Positions 18,336 through 27,335 of a stretch of 64,000 nt of DNA are shown one piece after another (the stretch's first letter is position 1; each line of letters starts with the position of its first letter). Position numbers and translations under genes: made by a program. Under the pieces are notes generated by a model. It was not told the DNA's origin. It did not search any database and saw nothing but the letters and a program-made list of their open reading frames with translations. Origin of the DNA: Cyanophora paradoxa (Eukaryota; Glaucocystophyceae; Cyanophorales; Cyanophoraceae); contig QPMI01000600.1 in assembly GCA_004431415.1 (NCBI GenBank), forward strand, positions 1 to 64,000, read 5' to 3'.

Positions 18336-19346
18336 ATGCCTGTGGATTACATCGAGGTTAGCTCATTTAATACAATCTCTGGTGATGGTCCCACATCAAG
18401 CTTTGTGGCTAGACTCCCAAGTTCTTATGAGAATGTGAGGGCTGTGAGACTGGTATCAGCCGAATTTTATAACAGCATCCCTATGGTGAGTGGGGAAACC
18501 AAAGTAGGAGATGTAACAATCGACAATTCATTTAGTATTTACTATTCTGAAGAACTTGCAGGAGCTGGAATTGATGGTATCCCCACAGTTCGCCCAGCTG
18601 AGGACTTTGAACAGTGGAAACAAATCATTATAAGTCGCAAAGCCCCCATCCAAAGCCACCAACAACTGGTGAATGTTATTAATGAAAAGTTCGATTTGAA
18701 AAATCCTAAACCATCTCTTCGCTGCAAATGGGATGAGTCACTGAAACGAATAGTATTCCATTCCGAAAAAAAGTTTTACCTGGCTTTCTCACTTGCTGTA
18801 AATCCAAACCTGCAAACAATTCAAAAGCTATTGAGTTCAGGTAGACTGCTTGGTCTTGATCCTGGAAGATATGGCAATTCCTCAATCCAATCACAAGTTT
18901 ATGATGCTCTCACTGATGGTATCTTTACTGGAACTCGAGTAAACGGTATTCTATCTTCTTTTGAGCCTGAGAAGACCAGGGACAGTGTTTTGTTTGTGAG
19001 AGTAAAGGAGCTGGGTGATCTGGTGCAATGTGGGGATGGTCTTCTGACTGGTTACTTCCATAAAATAGTGGTCCCTGACAAAGACTATGGTGAGCATGTA
19101 GTTTACAATTCAACAGAGGCTCATCCACTTTACAAATACTATAATAAGAAAGTTGGATTATCCACTTTCTCGGTTGATATTGTAAATGCTATTAATGAAC
19201 CAATTGATTTTGAGGGTCAACCTGTTCATCTTACCTTTGAAATTCGCTATGGTGATGAGCCAGCAGGCGACCCTGTTTATGAATACTTTAAGATGCGAAT
19301 GTCACAGCTTCACCCTTCCTATCCAGTTATTACAAGCTTCGCATAA
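18336..19346 (+). CDS. Candidate minor capsid (penton-type) protein B
   Basis: The 336-residue protein starts MPVDYIEVSSFNTISGDG. It contains ENVRAVRLVSAEFYNSIP, analogous to VLYAEIPNSIYN in the divergent neighbour, followed by beta-rich sequence and LLGLDPGRYGNSS. It lies immediately upstream of the major capsid gene, a usual place for the minor capsid gene in virophages and PLVs. Either this or protein A could be the true penton. Confidence 0.55.
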   Translation: MPVDYIEVSSFNTISGDGPTSSFVARLPSSYENVRAVRLVSAEFYNSIPMVSGETKVGDVTIDNSFSIYYSEELAGAGIDGIPTVRPAEDFEQWKQIIISRKAPIQSHQQLVNVINEKFDLKNPKPSLRCKWDESLKRIVFHSEKKFYLAFSLAVNPNLQTIQKLLSSGRLLGLDPGRYGNSSIQSQVYDALTDGIFTGTRVNGILSSFEPEKTRDSVLFVRVKELGDLVQCGDGLLTGYFHKIVVPDKDYGEHVVYNSTEAHPLYKYYNKKVGLSTFSVDIVNAINEPIDFEGQPVHLTFEIRYGDEPAGDPVYEYFKMRMSQLHPSYPVITSFA

Positions 19347-19377
19347 ATTAAGGATCATTGGTAGATTTTTTATGTTG

Positions 19378-19399
19378 CAGTATAATAAAAGAGAATATA
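19378..19399 (+). promoter_or_regulatory. Late-type promoter motif before the major capsid gene
   Basis: The sequence ATAATAAAAGAGAATATA ends at the start codon. It matches the TWWTARAGA-like motif seen before at least five other structural genes of the element. Confidence 0.45.
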
Positions 19400-20767
19400 A
19401 TGGATATCACTTCCACTCTTCAAAGACTTTCGCTGAAAGAAGCCCTAACAACCCCAGAGGAGGCGAAAGCCTTTTTCTTGGATAACTCCCTTATGCTTGG
19501 TCTCGAATCCAAGTCTAAGCCAGTTCTAGTTGTTGTGAATCCCAGCAATACTTTTGAGAATAATGTAGGAAATCGCATTTCCTTCAAGCTACCTCGCTAC
19601 AATTTCTGTGGAAAACTCGAACTTGCTTTCGACCTTCCAGCCATCACTTTTGCTGGTGATACGGACCTTGTTCGCAATGGATACACTCGCCCTGTTGGTG
19701 CTTTAGTTCAGCGACTTGAAATTACCTATGGATCTTACACCTACCACATTCCTTCTGATTTCCTTGCTCATTTCCCCCTGGTCTATTATTCGGAGGATCA
19801 ACTAGCTAAAAAGAAACGCTCAATGGGCATGGTTCATGGTATCCCTGCTCATGGAACCAACCGACTTGGTGGCTCATTTTTCGTTGAAATCCCTGTGCCT
19901 TGGCTAAATCACTATCTTCCCCTTGGTGCTTTATCTGGTGAAATGGTTGTTACTGTTTGGTTTAAGGATGCTGATAAGGGTTATGTTGAAACTTCCTATG
20001 GTGGTCGTGAACTCACAACTGCTGTTGGAACTGTTGATGCAACTGCTGATGATGGTCTTGGAAACTTTACAGATGGAACCCTTGCCCATGTTGGTCAAAA
20101 CATCACCACTTTCAGTCTTGGTGCAACAACCCCTGCTATTTCAATTACTTCTCCTCGCCTTTACATGCATGCTATTAATGTTTCTGATGAGCTTTTCGCT
20201 ACTGTAATTGAAAAAGTAAAGACTACTGGCATGGCTATTCCCTCCCTTGATATTGGATTTGTAGATGCCATTGCTTTTGCTGCCAAGGGCAATGCCCAGC
20301 CCAATCGAATTAACCTCTCTCAAATCTCAGGTCTTGTCTATGCTCTGCTTGTTTCAGTTCGTGATTATGAGACTGTTGACAAATCCAATGGCTCCCACAG
20401 TGTTCTTAAGACCTATGCCAACTCCAAAGAGATAACATTCACTGTGGAAATAAATGGTCAGCGACTTTTTGCCACTGAGCCAATTTCCCTACTCAAAGGT
20501 GCTGAGCTAATTGCTGATGCATTCAAATGCTCTAACATGGACAAGGTCGCAGATAAATATGTCCTTTCGGGTATGAGTTTCTGCCTTAATGGAGAAAATG
20601 CGATTCGAAATATCGCTCAAAGTGGCTTTGTCGACCTGACAAATTCCTCATCTTCATTCCTCACACTCTACATGCCCACAGATAAGACAATCAATGTTCA
20701 AGTTCGCGCTCTCATGCATAGCTATATAATTGTCGACAAAGATGGATTACGTCGTATAAATTTGTAG
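19400..20767 (+). CDS. MCP: Major capsid protein (double jelly roll, PLV type)
   Basis: I start at 19400 (MDITSTLQRLSLKEALTT), directly behind the promoter motif, giving 455 residues. The protein shows the pattern of PLV and virophage capsid proteins: an early NNVGNRISFKLPRYNFCG, a region KKRSMGMVHGIPAHGTNRLG, then FFVEIPVPWLNHYLPLGALS, and a late YVLSGMSFCLNGENAIRN. It is expected to form trimeric capsomers of an icosahedral particle. Position next to the minor capsid candidates and the packaging ATPase supports the call. No break is visible. Confidence 0.85.
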   Translation: MDITSTLQRLSLKEALTTPEEAKAFFLDNSLMLGLESKSKPVLVVVNPSNTFENNVGNRISFKLPRYNFCGKLELAFDLPAITFAGDTDLVRNGYTRPVGALVQRLEITYGSYTYHIPSDFLAHFPLVYYSEDQLAKKKRSMGMVHGIPAHGTNRLGGSFFVEIPVPWLNHYLPLGALSGEMVVTVWFKDADKGYVETSYGGRELTTAVGTVDATADDGLGNFTDGTLAHVGQNITTFSLGATTPAISITSPRLYMHAINVSDELFATVIEKVKTTGMAIPSLDIGFVDAIAFAAKGNAQPNRINLSQISGLVYALLVSVRDYETVDKSNGSHSVLKTYANSKEITFTVEINGQRLFATEPISLLKGAELIADAFKCSNMDKVADKYVLSGMSFCLNGENAIRNIAQSGFVDLTNSSSSFLTLYMPTDKTINVQVRALMHSYIIVDKDGLRRINL

Positions 20768-20871
20768 TAATCTTACCATTTCTCGTAAGGCATTTAAAGA
20801 AAAAAATTGATTACTTTTTTATCATCGAAAACTATTTAAAGGTTTGCTTTGCATAGATTGTAAGAAAGCCA

Positions 20872-21813
20872 ATGAAGCTAAATTCGCTCGAGACCTTTAT
20901 TCAAAAAAGTGTAAGCATTCATGGAGAGAAATTTGGATATGATCGAGCTACTTATAATGGGGTCAAATCGAAAATTACACTTCTATGCAAGTCATGTGAC
21001 GAATATTTCGAGGTCATTTCTGGAAATCATCTGAATCCAAAAAGCCATGGTGGATGCAAACAATGCAAAAGAAAATTCTATCAAGCTTGTTTCCAAAAAA
21101 AAGCAAACATATTTATTGAAGAAGCAAAGGCAAAGCATGGGGACAAGTATGATTACACAAAGGTAGAATATTTGAATGCTCGAACAAAAATTCAAATAAA
21201 GTGTAATACCTGTGGTATTGAGTTTTTGCAGGTGCCTGATTCGCATTTGAGAGGTCTAGGCTGTGAAAAATGTTCTTATAGAAAACGTGGCGAATTAAGG
21301 AAAAGGACAATTACACAATTTATTCAAAGAAGTCGGACTGTGCATGGTGACAAATATGAGTATTCTAAAGCGAATTACACAAACAAATTTGGTAAAGTAT
21401 TGCTGGGTTGCAAAACATGCGGAAAGGATTTTGAGCAGGAGGCAAATTCTCATCTTCAAGGATCTGGATGTCCAAACTGCAAAATGTCAAAAGGGGAGAG
21501 CAAAATCGGAATTGTGTTAGACCTAATTGGGATTGAGTTCAAAACCCAAATGAAGTTTCATGGTTGCAAACATATAAAAGAGCTTCGATTTGATTTCTTC
21601 GTACCATCTCTCAAAATCGCTATCGAATATGATGGTGTTCAGCATTTCAAACCTGTGGAACAGTTTGGAGGTCAGAAGGCATTTGAAGATACCCAAGTTC
21701 GTGATGGAATTAAAAATCGATACTGTGAAGCTAACAACATTAAACTGCTGAGAATCCCATACACCGAAACTGATATTGAGGGCTGCATTAAAAGATTCCT
21801 TTCTAACATGTAA
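20872..21813 (+). CDS. Endonuclease with three DUF723-type zinc repeats and a Vsr-like domain
   Basis: The protein (313 aa) has three repeats of the form VSIHGEKFGYDRATY...CKSC...CKQC, at about 10-70, 78-140 and 148-205. A nuclease domain of the very-short-patch-repair/PD-(D/E)XK kind follows, with RFDFFVPSLKIAIEYDGVQH, RYCEANNIKLLRIPY and a C-terminal helix. The acidic residues of FDF and IEYDG are the likely metal ligands. In giant viruses and phages such proteins act as mobile endonucleases. It sits between the capsid and ATPase genes without disturbing them. It may spread itself or cleave competing genomes. Confidence 0.75.
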   Translation: MKLNSLETFIQKSVSIHGEKFGYDRATYNGVKSKITLLCKSCDEYFEVISGNHLNPKSHGGCKQCKRKFYQACFQKKANIFIEEAKAKHGDKYDYTKVEYLNARTKIQIKCNTCGIEFLQVPDSHLRGLGCEKCSYRKRGELRKRTITQFIQRSRTVHGDKYEYSKANYTNKFGKVLLGCKTCGKDFEQEANSHLQGSGCPNCKMSKGESKIGIVLDLIGIEFKTQMKFHGCKHIKELRFDFFVPSLKIAIEYDGVQHFKPVEQFGGQKAFEDTQVRDGIKNRYCEANNIKLLRIPYTETDIEGCIKRFLSNM

Positions 21814-21869
21814 ACCATATTCAGTCACCTTGCATTATTTTTATCTGTTTCTTTATAGAAAGATACACA

Positions 21870-22664
21870 ATGCCTATACCAAGTTCTGATTTGGAGGAAT
21901 TCAATGCTGGTGAAATGATAGAACCCCCTTTTCGACTACTCATACTAGGTAAAAGTGGATGCGGAAAAACTGAAGCTGTAAAATATTATTTGAAGCAGCT
22001 GCATGATGCCAAAAAGATTGATACAACACTTATTATATCCGCTACCTCATTTTCACATTTTTGGGACAAAGCTGCTACTGTTCAACTGGGTGCATGGGAT
22101 CCCCAATACATGTCGAAAATTATAAAAGAAAGAGAGGCAAAAAGGGAGAAAGGAGAAGAACTTAACCATATGCTGGTGATTTTAGAGGATATGATAGAAA
22201 ATGACCAGCTGGATCTCAGTCGAGATAAAACAGTGGGAATGCTTTATGTTCGTGGCAGACATGTCAATATATCAATTATAACTATTTCCCAAAAATTAAG
22301 AAAGGTCGCAAGTGTTATTCGCTGCAATAGTGATATAGTAATTATGGTTTGTGCAAGCAATCAAAAAGAGCTGGAAGCATTTGCAGAGGAGTTTTCGACT
22401 TTTCCTCGCAAAGAAGATTTCTATCAACTGTTTGAAGAGTATGTCCACTCATATCAATTCCTTGTTTATACATCTTTCAAGTATAATGTGGGCTACTATG
22501 TTGATAAAGCCGATTTAGTTGGAGATTTCGATTTTCCTCGCTTCCACAGGAAGCCCAAGAAGAAAGAAGATGAACTGAAACCACCAGAGAAAGAGGAAGC
22601 CCCTAAAGAAGTGAAAAGCCAAGTCCATAGCAATAAATTGATGCGATATAAACGCGGTTTATAA
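21870..22664 (+). CDS. A32-like DNA packaging ATPase
   Basis: This FtsK/HerA-type ATPase (264 aa) should pump viral DNA into the capsid. The Walker A motif GKSGCGKT is at 27-34 and the Walker B strand MLVILEDMI is at 101-109. RGRHVNISIITISQ is followed by a region ending in VCASNQKELEAFAEEF, as in PLV and giant-virus packaging proteins. The C-terminus is a charged Lys/Glu/Pro tail. The gene follows the motif TTTATAGAAAGATACACA, and 28 bp separate it from the next gene. Confidence 0.85.
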   Translation: MPIPSSDLEEFNAGEMIEPPFRLLILGKSGCGKTEAVKYYLKQLHDAKKIDTTLIISATSFSHFWDKAATVQLGAWDPQYMSKIIKEREAKREKGEELNHMLVILEDMIENDQLDLSRDKTVGMLYVRGRHVNISIITISQKLRKVASVIRCNSDIVIMVCASNQKELEAFAEEFSTFPRKEDFYQLFEEYVHSYQFLVYTSFKYNVGYYVDKADLVGDFDFPRFHRKPKKKEDELKPPEKEEAPKEVKSQVHSNKLMRYKRGL

Positions 22665-22675
22665 AATTATCTCTC

Positions 22676-22692
22676 ATTCTAATAAAGATACA
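22676..22692 (+). promoter_or_regulatory. Late-type promoter motif
   Basis: CATTCTAATAAAGATAC lies just before the ATG at 22693, another instance of the TWWTARAGA-like motif. Confidence 0.45.
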
Positions 22693-23427
22693 ATGCCTCC
22701 CAAACGAAAAATAGGGATCCCAGCTGGGGCTGTTGGCTATTCAGGTGGTGGAAACAATGGATCCATTAACACAGATCCACTAAAATTCAATGGTATGAAT
22801 GAGGTGAAGCCCTCACAGCAAGAAGAGGACCCTCTTAATGCTGCCTATGAGGAATCAGTCGATGACAAAGCCCCACAGGCTTCAACCAGTGACCAACTCA
22901 ACATTTCACCTGAAGCCTCAAAGATGAAGGCTGTTGCTGAGGGAGCCAGGCGAATTATTGGTGCTGCTGATGATAAAGGTTTAGGCTTGCAAGATCTTTC
23001 ACTGGCTCGCAAAGGTGAGGGTCTTAGTAAGGAATCAGACAAGGTAATTCAGTCTATGGCTGGTGAAGTCACATACAAGACTGCTCCAACTCAAAATATT
23101 CATCGAATTCCCAAGGCTCAATGGGATGAGATGACTGCTAAACTCAAAGATCTGGAAGCCAAATCAAGTGCCTTGGAGCAGTATGTTACTGAGAAGAAAG
23201 AGAGAGCCAAGCTAAAGGAGATGCTTCGAAAGGAAGTTTATAAAATGGGAATCACTGGTGTCCCGGATAAACAGTTTATTGCTAAGAAAGAGAACCAAAT
23301 CGATGAGCAGGCAGTAGATGAAATGAAAACAAAGACCCAAAAGGGAACCATTGAACCTGGTGCCACCAAAGCTGAAGTAGAAAAGGGAGTTGCCCCAACA
23401 GTATATAAAAGACGAGTTTGGCTTTAA
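22693..23427 (+). CDS. Unknown structural-region protein with coiled coil (244 aa)
   Basis: I do not recognise a family. The N-terminus is basic then glycine/serine-rich (MPPKRKIGIPAGAVGYSGGG), the middle is acidic and disordered, and about residues 150-185 form a probable coiled coil (MTAKLKDLEAKSSALEQYV). The end VAPTVYKRRVWL is basic. Its place in the rightward late block, with the late-type promoter, suggests a virion or assembly protein, perhaps DNA-bound. Confidence 0.55.
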   Translation: MPPKRKIGIPAGAVGYSGGGNNGSINTDPLKFNGMNEVKPSQQEEDPLNAAYEESVDDKAPQASTSDQLNISPEASKMKAVAEGARRIIGAADDKGLGLQDLSLARKGEGLSKESDKVIQSMAGEVTYKTAPTQNIHRIPKAQWDEMTAKLKDLEAKSSALEQYVTEKKERAKLKEMLRKEVYKMGITGVPDKQFIAKKENQIDEQAVDEMKTKTQKGTIEPGATKAEVEKGVAPTVYKRRVWL

Positions 23428-23449
23428 TTTTCTCTGTTTTATTAGAGAT

Positions 23450-23731
23450 ATGGACATAATACGAAAGTTCTTCGAGATGTTCAGTCTGCATGTGGTGAGC
23501 AATTGCCACAGTGGATGTTGTGAGACAACAGTGGAGTTTGAGATGTCAGATAATGAGGATAATGCCTCAGAAGCAAGAGAGAGAAGGAGATCAACAGTTT
23601 CTGTGGAGTCAATGCCAGCAGACCCCACAGAGTATACATATGAGCAACAGGAGCAACAGGAGTATCCAAGGAGAAGTTCTCTGCCAGCAGAAAACGTTTT
23701 CTCTGGGAATATAAATGGAGGATACTATTAG
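23450..23731 (+). CDS. Small unknown protein (93 aa)
   Basis: I start at 23450 because the motif TTTTATTAGAGATATGG places an ATG directly after the promoter-like element. The product has a hydrophobic N-terminal segment with cysteines (MDIIRKFFEMFSLHVVSNCH), then an acidic, Arg/Ser and Gln-rich remainder. It overlaps the next gene by 17 bp in another frame. No family is recognised. Confidence 0.45.
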   Translation: MDIIRKFFEMFSLHVVSNCHSGCCETTVEFEMSDNEDNASEARERRRSTVSVESMPADPTEYTYEQQEQQEYPRRSSLPAENVFSGNINGGYY

Positions 23732-24062
23732 TTTAATCGAGTTTACCAGTGATGAACCTGTTACTGAGGGTTCTATAAGACACATTCTAGCAATGCAGAA
23801 ACGATATAGAGAGGACCCAGCATATAGAGAGTATAAAAAGCAGCAAGCCCTGGCATCCTATTATCGCAGAAAAGCCCAAAAAGAGGAGCAGAGACCCAGA
23901 GGTAGACCAATTAAATATTATTTGCCTACTGAAAGTAGCAATGGACCCCAGGTCTATAAGATAATTGAGAAAAAGCGGTCTCAGTATGCCACTGAGGCAG
24001 CTATAAAAGTTTACAGACAGGAACTGGTGTTCGCAACAAAAAATGACTTAAGGAAAAAGTAG
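23715..24062 (+). CDS. Basic AT-hook-like protein 1 (115 aa)
   Basis: The protein has a short acidic start, then a very basic helical stretch (QKRYREDPAYREYKKQQALA) and an AT-hook-like RPRGRPIKYY. It is paralogous to the next gene, which has KYRENEEYREQKKAKALEYY and VGRPRKY in the same order. The likely role is minor-groove binding to the AT-rich viral genome, for example in condensation or gene control. The assignment is inference from composition and the hook. Confidence 0.6.
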   Translation: MEDTISLIEFTSDEPVTEGSIRHILAMQKRYREDPAYREYKKQQALASYYRRKAQKEEQRPRGRPIKYYLPTESSNGPQVYKIIEKKRSQYATEAAIKVYRQELVFATKNDLRKK

Positions 24063-24090
24063 ATAGATTGTATTGAGGAAAAATTATTTT

Positions 24091-24111
24091 CGTATCTACT
24101 ATTAAAGAGAA
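24091..24111 (+). promoter_or_regulatory. Late-type promoter motif
   Basis: TATCTACTATTAAAGAGAA directly precedes the ATG at 24112. It is the clearest match to the TWWTARAGA-like motif. Confidence 0.45.
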
Positions 24112-24438
24112 ATGCCGAATATCCGCAAGATACTCACAGATGATGAAAAAGCAGAGAAGCTGAGACTGAAAAGGGAGCAAGATGCCCAAAGAAAACGCGA
24201 AGCCTATCATAAAAAGAAGCAGGAACGATTATCCCAAGGAGCCGCTACAGTTCACACACCAGAAGAACTCAAAAAGATTGCCCTCAGACACCAGAGGAAA
24301 TACAGGGAAAATGAAGAATATCGCGAGCAAAAAAAGGCAAAAGCGCTGGAATATTACCACAAGAAGAAAGATGAACAGCCCAAGAAACCCAAAGAGCATA
24401 AACCGGTTGGAAGACCTCGGAAATATATCGAAGAATAA
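24112..24438 (+). CDS. Basic AT-hook-like protein 2 (108 aa)
   Basis: This lysine/arginine-rich protein (KREAYHKKKQERLSQG, EYYHKKKDEQPKKP) ends in GRPRKYIEE, a good AT-hook core. The middle section aligns with the preceding protein, so the two arose by tandem duplication. It probably binds viral DNA. Confidence 0.6.
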   Translation: MPNIRKILTDDEKAEKLRLKREQDAQRKREAYHKKKQERLSQGAATVHTPEELKKIALRHQRKYRENEEYREQKKAKALEYYHKKKDEQPKKPKEHKPVGRPRKYIEE

Positions 24439-24655
24439 ATTCTCGATCGAAACAAATTTTGTAGAAATCGATTTGATCGGAGGCAAAAAAATGACAGCTT
24501 TCTTCCCTCTTTTTTAAAACTGTACCTATATATCGAGACAGTATCCCGACCCAAAACTACTTAAGGACTTGGCAAATAATAGGATATATATAAAAGACAA
24601 TTCCTCCTTCCGAAATTATTTTCTTCGTTAAAGGTAGAAGTCCCCAAAATCGAAA
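24439..24655 (+). promoter_or_regulatory. Promoter region of the replication block
   Basis: The 217-bp spacer separates the late block from the primase gene. It contains TATA-like stretches (cctatatatcgag near 24525, ggatatatataaaag near 24582), but the TWWTARAGA-like motif is not seen directly before the primase ATG, which fits a different, early class. Confidence 0.35.
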
Positions 24656-25990
24656 ATGAACAAAATCGAGAAATTCGCCACCCCTGTTGAAAATGCTACA
24701 TTCCTTAGTACTCTCATTGGTGATCGCAACAAGGTCACCCATGTATTTGATTCTGCCGAAGATGCCCTTGAAGCCATTGATAATAGCAAGGTTAAGACCT
24801 GGGCTGAATGCATTCAACCTGAGCAAGTGACCAGAGTTTACCTGGACCTGGATAAATTCGCTGATTTGAAGGAGAACATTGCTGATAACTATGCTGAGGC
24901 GGAAACTGTTGTAAGAGAGATGAGAGATAAGCTATGGAAGCGATCTGGTACCACTTCTATTAACGATATTGCTGTTGCAGTTCGCCATAGAAGGGTTTAT
25001 TTGATTAAGGAGGATGTCACCAAGTTCAAGATTTCAGCCCACTTTATTATTAAATCGCTTGCATGCAAACATGAAGATATCCCCAAGCTTTTCAAAGCGA
25101 TGGGATTGGTGAAAAATGAGGATTATGACAGTGGAGTTTACAGCTCCACACAGAACCTAATCTGCCTCAATTGCTGCAAAGGTGAGACTCTGGATGCTCA
25201 AAATAAGTCGAAAAAAGATGTTGATAAAAACGTTTGCTTTAAGAAATTCGTTGACTGTGACAAAGTGTTAATGCGAAATGAGGACTTCTTTGTATCTTAC
25301 TTCTCAGCTACTACTAAACTTGTGGATGAATCAAATATTTCTGCATTTGCAAATTATACTCCTGAGCCAAAACCAGTTAAAAAGGAGCCAAAAAGTGATA
25401 AAGTGAAGACTGAGAAGGTAGAAGCTGAAAAAGACACTGAACCCGAAAATCCTGTTACTTTCGAACTGCTACAAAGTGTTATAATGGGTCTCAATGCTGA
25501 AAGAGCCAGCGAGTATAAGACTTGGATTGATGTTGGACTGGTCATCATCAATGTTGGGGAAGACAACAAATTTACCCCTAAAATGCAGGCTGAACTCTTC
25601 CACCAATTCTCAGAACAGAGTGACAAGTATGATTATGATGAATGCCAGGAAAAGTTTACACAGCTTCGCAGAAGCAAGAAGAAGGCTGAGCCTGGCAAAG
25701 TGTTGACCTTCAAATCCTTGGTTTATTGGTTGAGCAAAGATAACAATGAGCTTTTCAAGGAACTCTTCCCCAAAAAGTATGCATTCCTACCAGAGGACAC
25801 AGATGAAATCGATTACAAGACTGCAAGTATCCCTCCTTTGGCTGAACATTACAATGTGCATAAGAGGTATTTCAATGCTCGCATGCATCATGTTGAAAAT
25901 GTTGGTTGTGTGATGCTCTGGGATGAACAACTACTTTGCTGGATGCCCAAAGACATTGGAAAACTGTCTACAAAGCATTTCCCCACTTGA
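24656..25990 (+). CDS. Primase with PriCT-2-like region, first frame of the primase-helicase
   Basis: The N-terminal part has RVYLDLDKFADLK (about residue 56), then ITKFKISAHF-like and VYSSTQNLICLNCC elements that fit archaeo-eukaryotic primases of the viral D5-associated type. At about 265-365, VIMGLNAERASEYKTWIDVG and LTFKSLVYWLSKDN fit a PriCT-2 linker. The frame ends 18 codons after CVMLWDEQLLCWMPK, where related proteins go straight on into the helicase. The helicase is in the -1 frame. The product should prime viral DNA replication, possibly as a complex with the next protein. Confidence 0.7.
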   Translation: MNKIEKFATPVENATFLSTLIGDRNKVTHVFDSAEDALEAIDNSKVKTWAECIQPEQVTRVYLDLDKFADLKENIADNYAEAETVVREMRDKLWKRSGTTSINDIAVAVRHRRVYLIKEDVTKFKISAHFIIKSLACKHEDIPKLFKAMGLVKNEDYDSGVYSSTQNLICLNCCKGETLDAQNKSKKDVDKNVCFKKFVDCDKVLMRNEDFFVSYFSATTKLVDESNISAFANYTPEPKPVKKEPKSDKVKTEKVEAEKDTEPENPVTFELLQSVIMGLNAERASEYKTWIDVGLVIINVGEDNKFTPKMQAELFHQFSEQSDKYDYDECQEKFTQLRRSKKKAEPGKVLTFKSLVYWLSKDNNELFKELFPKKYAFLPEDTDEIDYKTASIPPLAEHYNVHKRYFNARMHHVENVGCVMLWDEQLLCWMPKDIGKLSTKHFPT

Positions 25991-25992
25991 TG
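25978..25992 (+). promoter_or_regulatory. Possible recoding or reinitiation site between primase and helicase
   Basis: TTTCCCC (25978-25984) is read as CAT TTC CCC in the first frame. It fits the X-XXY-YYZ arrangement for -1 slippage, with the stop TGA (25988-25990) two codons later. The stop overlaps an ATG (TGATG) that opens the helicase frame. CCC is not a usual second half of slippery sites, so reinitiation or a simple one-base deletion is as likely. Confidence 0.4.
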
Positions 25993-27249
25993 CATAAGGT
26001 GATTGTGAATGAGGGGACAGATAATGAGAAAGAGAAATGGGAGCAATCATTTAGGAAATGGATTGTGGATCCAACAGCCACAAGATCAACTTACATGGAT
26101 TTCCTCCCACCTCCTGCTACTCTCAGTGCAAAATGCAAGTCTGTATTTAATCTCTATCCAGGAATGAAGGTCGACCATCAGCAATTCGAAAATGCTCCAG
26201 AGGATGTAACTGCTGAGATGATTAAGCCTTTCCTTGATCACTTGTTCTTAATGTCTGGTGAGGATCAAAATACCTATGAATATCTGTTGAAATGGTTTGC
26301 CCACATGCTGCAAAAGCCTGGGGAACTCAATGGAGTATCCTTAATCTTCATTGGTGAACAGGGAACTGGTAAGAATGTGTTGGTTGATACTTTCCAAAAG
26401 AAGATACTTGGAGATGCCCTGAGTTATGCAACTGGTAAGCCAAAAGAGGATCTGTTTGGTCGATTTGCCCACAATAGAGAGGATAAGATCTTGATTGTTG
26501 TGAATGAAGCCTCAGGCAAGGACACATTCGAAAATAATGATATGCTTAAAGATCTCATTACTTCTGATAAGATTGTTATTGAACACAAAGGGATAGATTC
26601 ATACACAAAAAGCAACTTTGCCAGGATTATATTCACCAGCAATAACAACATTCCAGTTAAAATTGAAGCTGGAGATAGGCGATTTGTGGTTGTTGAAGTT
26701 AGTAAGAAATTCGCAAAGGATAGGTCATACTTCCTTCCACTTGTAAAATGGCTTAATGATCACTGCAATATTCGAAACATTGCCCACTATTTGAGAACCA
26801 AAGTTGAATGTGAGGATGTGAACTGGATTGCTGATAGACCCCTTACAAATAAATACTATTTAGCCCAGCAGGTGTGCGCTCCAATCATCCTTATGTTCAC
26901 TAAGTGGCTTGTGGATCGAGGCTTAATTTCCGAGAATAAATGCAAGTCTGGTAGCCTTGTGGAAACCTGGAAATGGTTCCAGGAGTTCATTACCAGCAAT
27001 AAATATAAAAACGATTATAATAGTCGCAGATATTATACAGAAATGCGAAGTGTTACATATATCCAAGTGAAAACTACAAATGGTAAACAATACTATCATT
27101 TCCTATTCCCACAAGTATTTGAGGAATTCAGAAAGATGAAGCTTGTAGATGATGAGACCATTGAGGAAGAAGCTAATCCAAGGATGAAACAAGAACTACC
27201 TGCTGCTGATCCTGATGCATCAGATTATGACTCTGATGTTGAAGTTTAG
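25990..27249 (+). CDS. Superfamily 3 (D5-like) helicase
   Basis: The frame opens upstream of 25990, but the first ATG is the one overlapping the primase stop, giving 419 residues. Walker A is IGEQGTGKN (about 121-129), the B strand is ILIVVNEASGKD, and motif C is ARIIFTSNNNIPVK followed by the GDRRFVVVEVS sensor segment. These are typical of the D5 helicases of PLVs, Polintons and large DNA viruses. It should unwind DNA at the fork as a hexamer. The C-terminal tail is acidic. Whether it is made as a fusion with the primase is unknown. Confidence 0.85.
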   Translation: MHKVIVNEGTDNEKEKWEQSFRKWIVDPTATRSTYMDFLPPPATLSAKCKSVFNLYPGMKVDHQQFENAPEDVTAEMIKPFLDHLFLMSGEDQNTYEYLLKWFAHMLQKPGELNGVSLIFIGEQGTGKNVLVDTFQKKILGDALSYATGKPKEDLFGRFAHNREDKILIVVNEASGKDTFENNDMLKDLITSDKIVIEHKGIDSYTKSNFARIIFTSNNNIPVKIEAGDRRFVVVEVSKKFAKDRSYFLPLVKWLNDHCNIRNIAHYLRTKVECEDVNWIADRPLTNKYYLAQQVCAPIILMFTKWLVDRGLISENKCKSGSLVETWKWFQEFITSNKYKNDYNSRRYYTEMRSVTYIQVKTTNGKQYYHFLFPQVFEEFRKMKLVDDETIEEEANPRMKQELPAADPDASDYDSDVEV

Positions 27250-27335
27250 GTTTACTCAAAAGTGGACTCACAGTTGACTCAAATTTATCATAAAAGACCC
27301 AAACAGTCTTTTATTTATGGTTTATTTATCGATTA

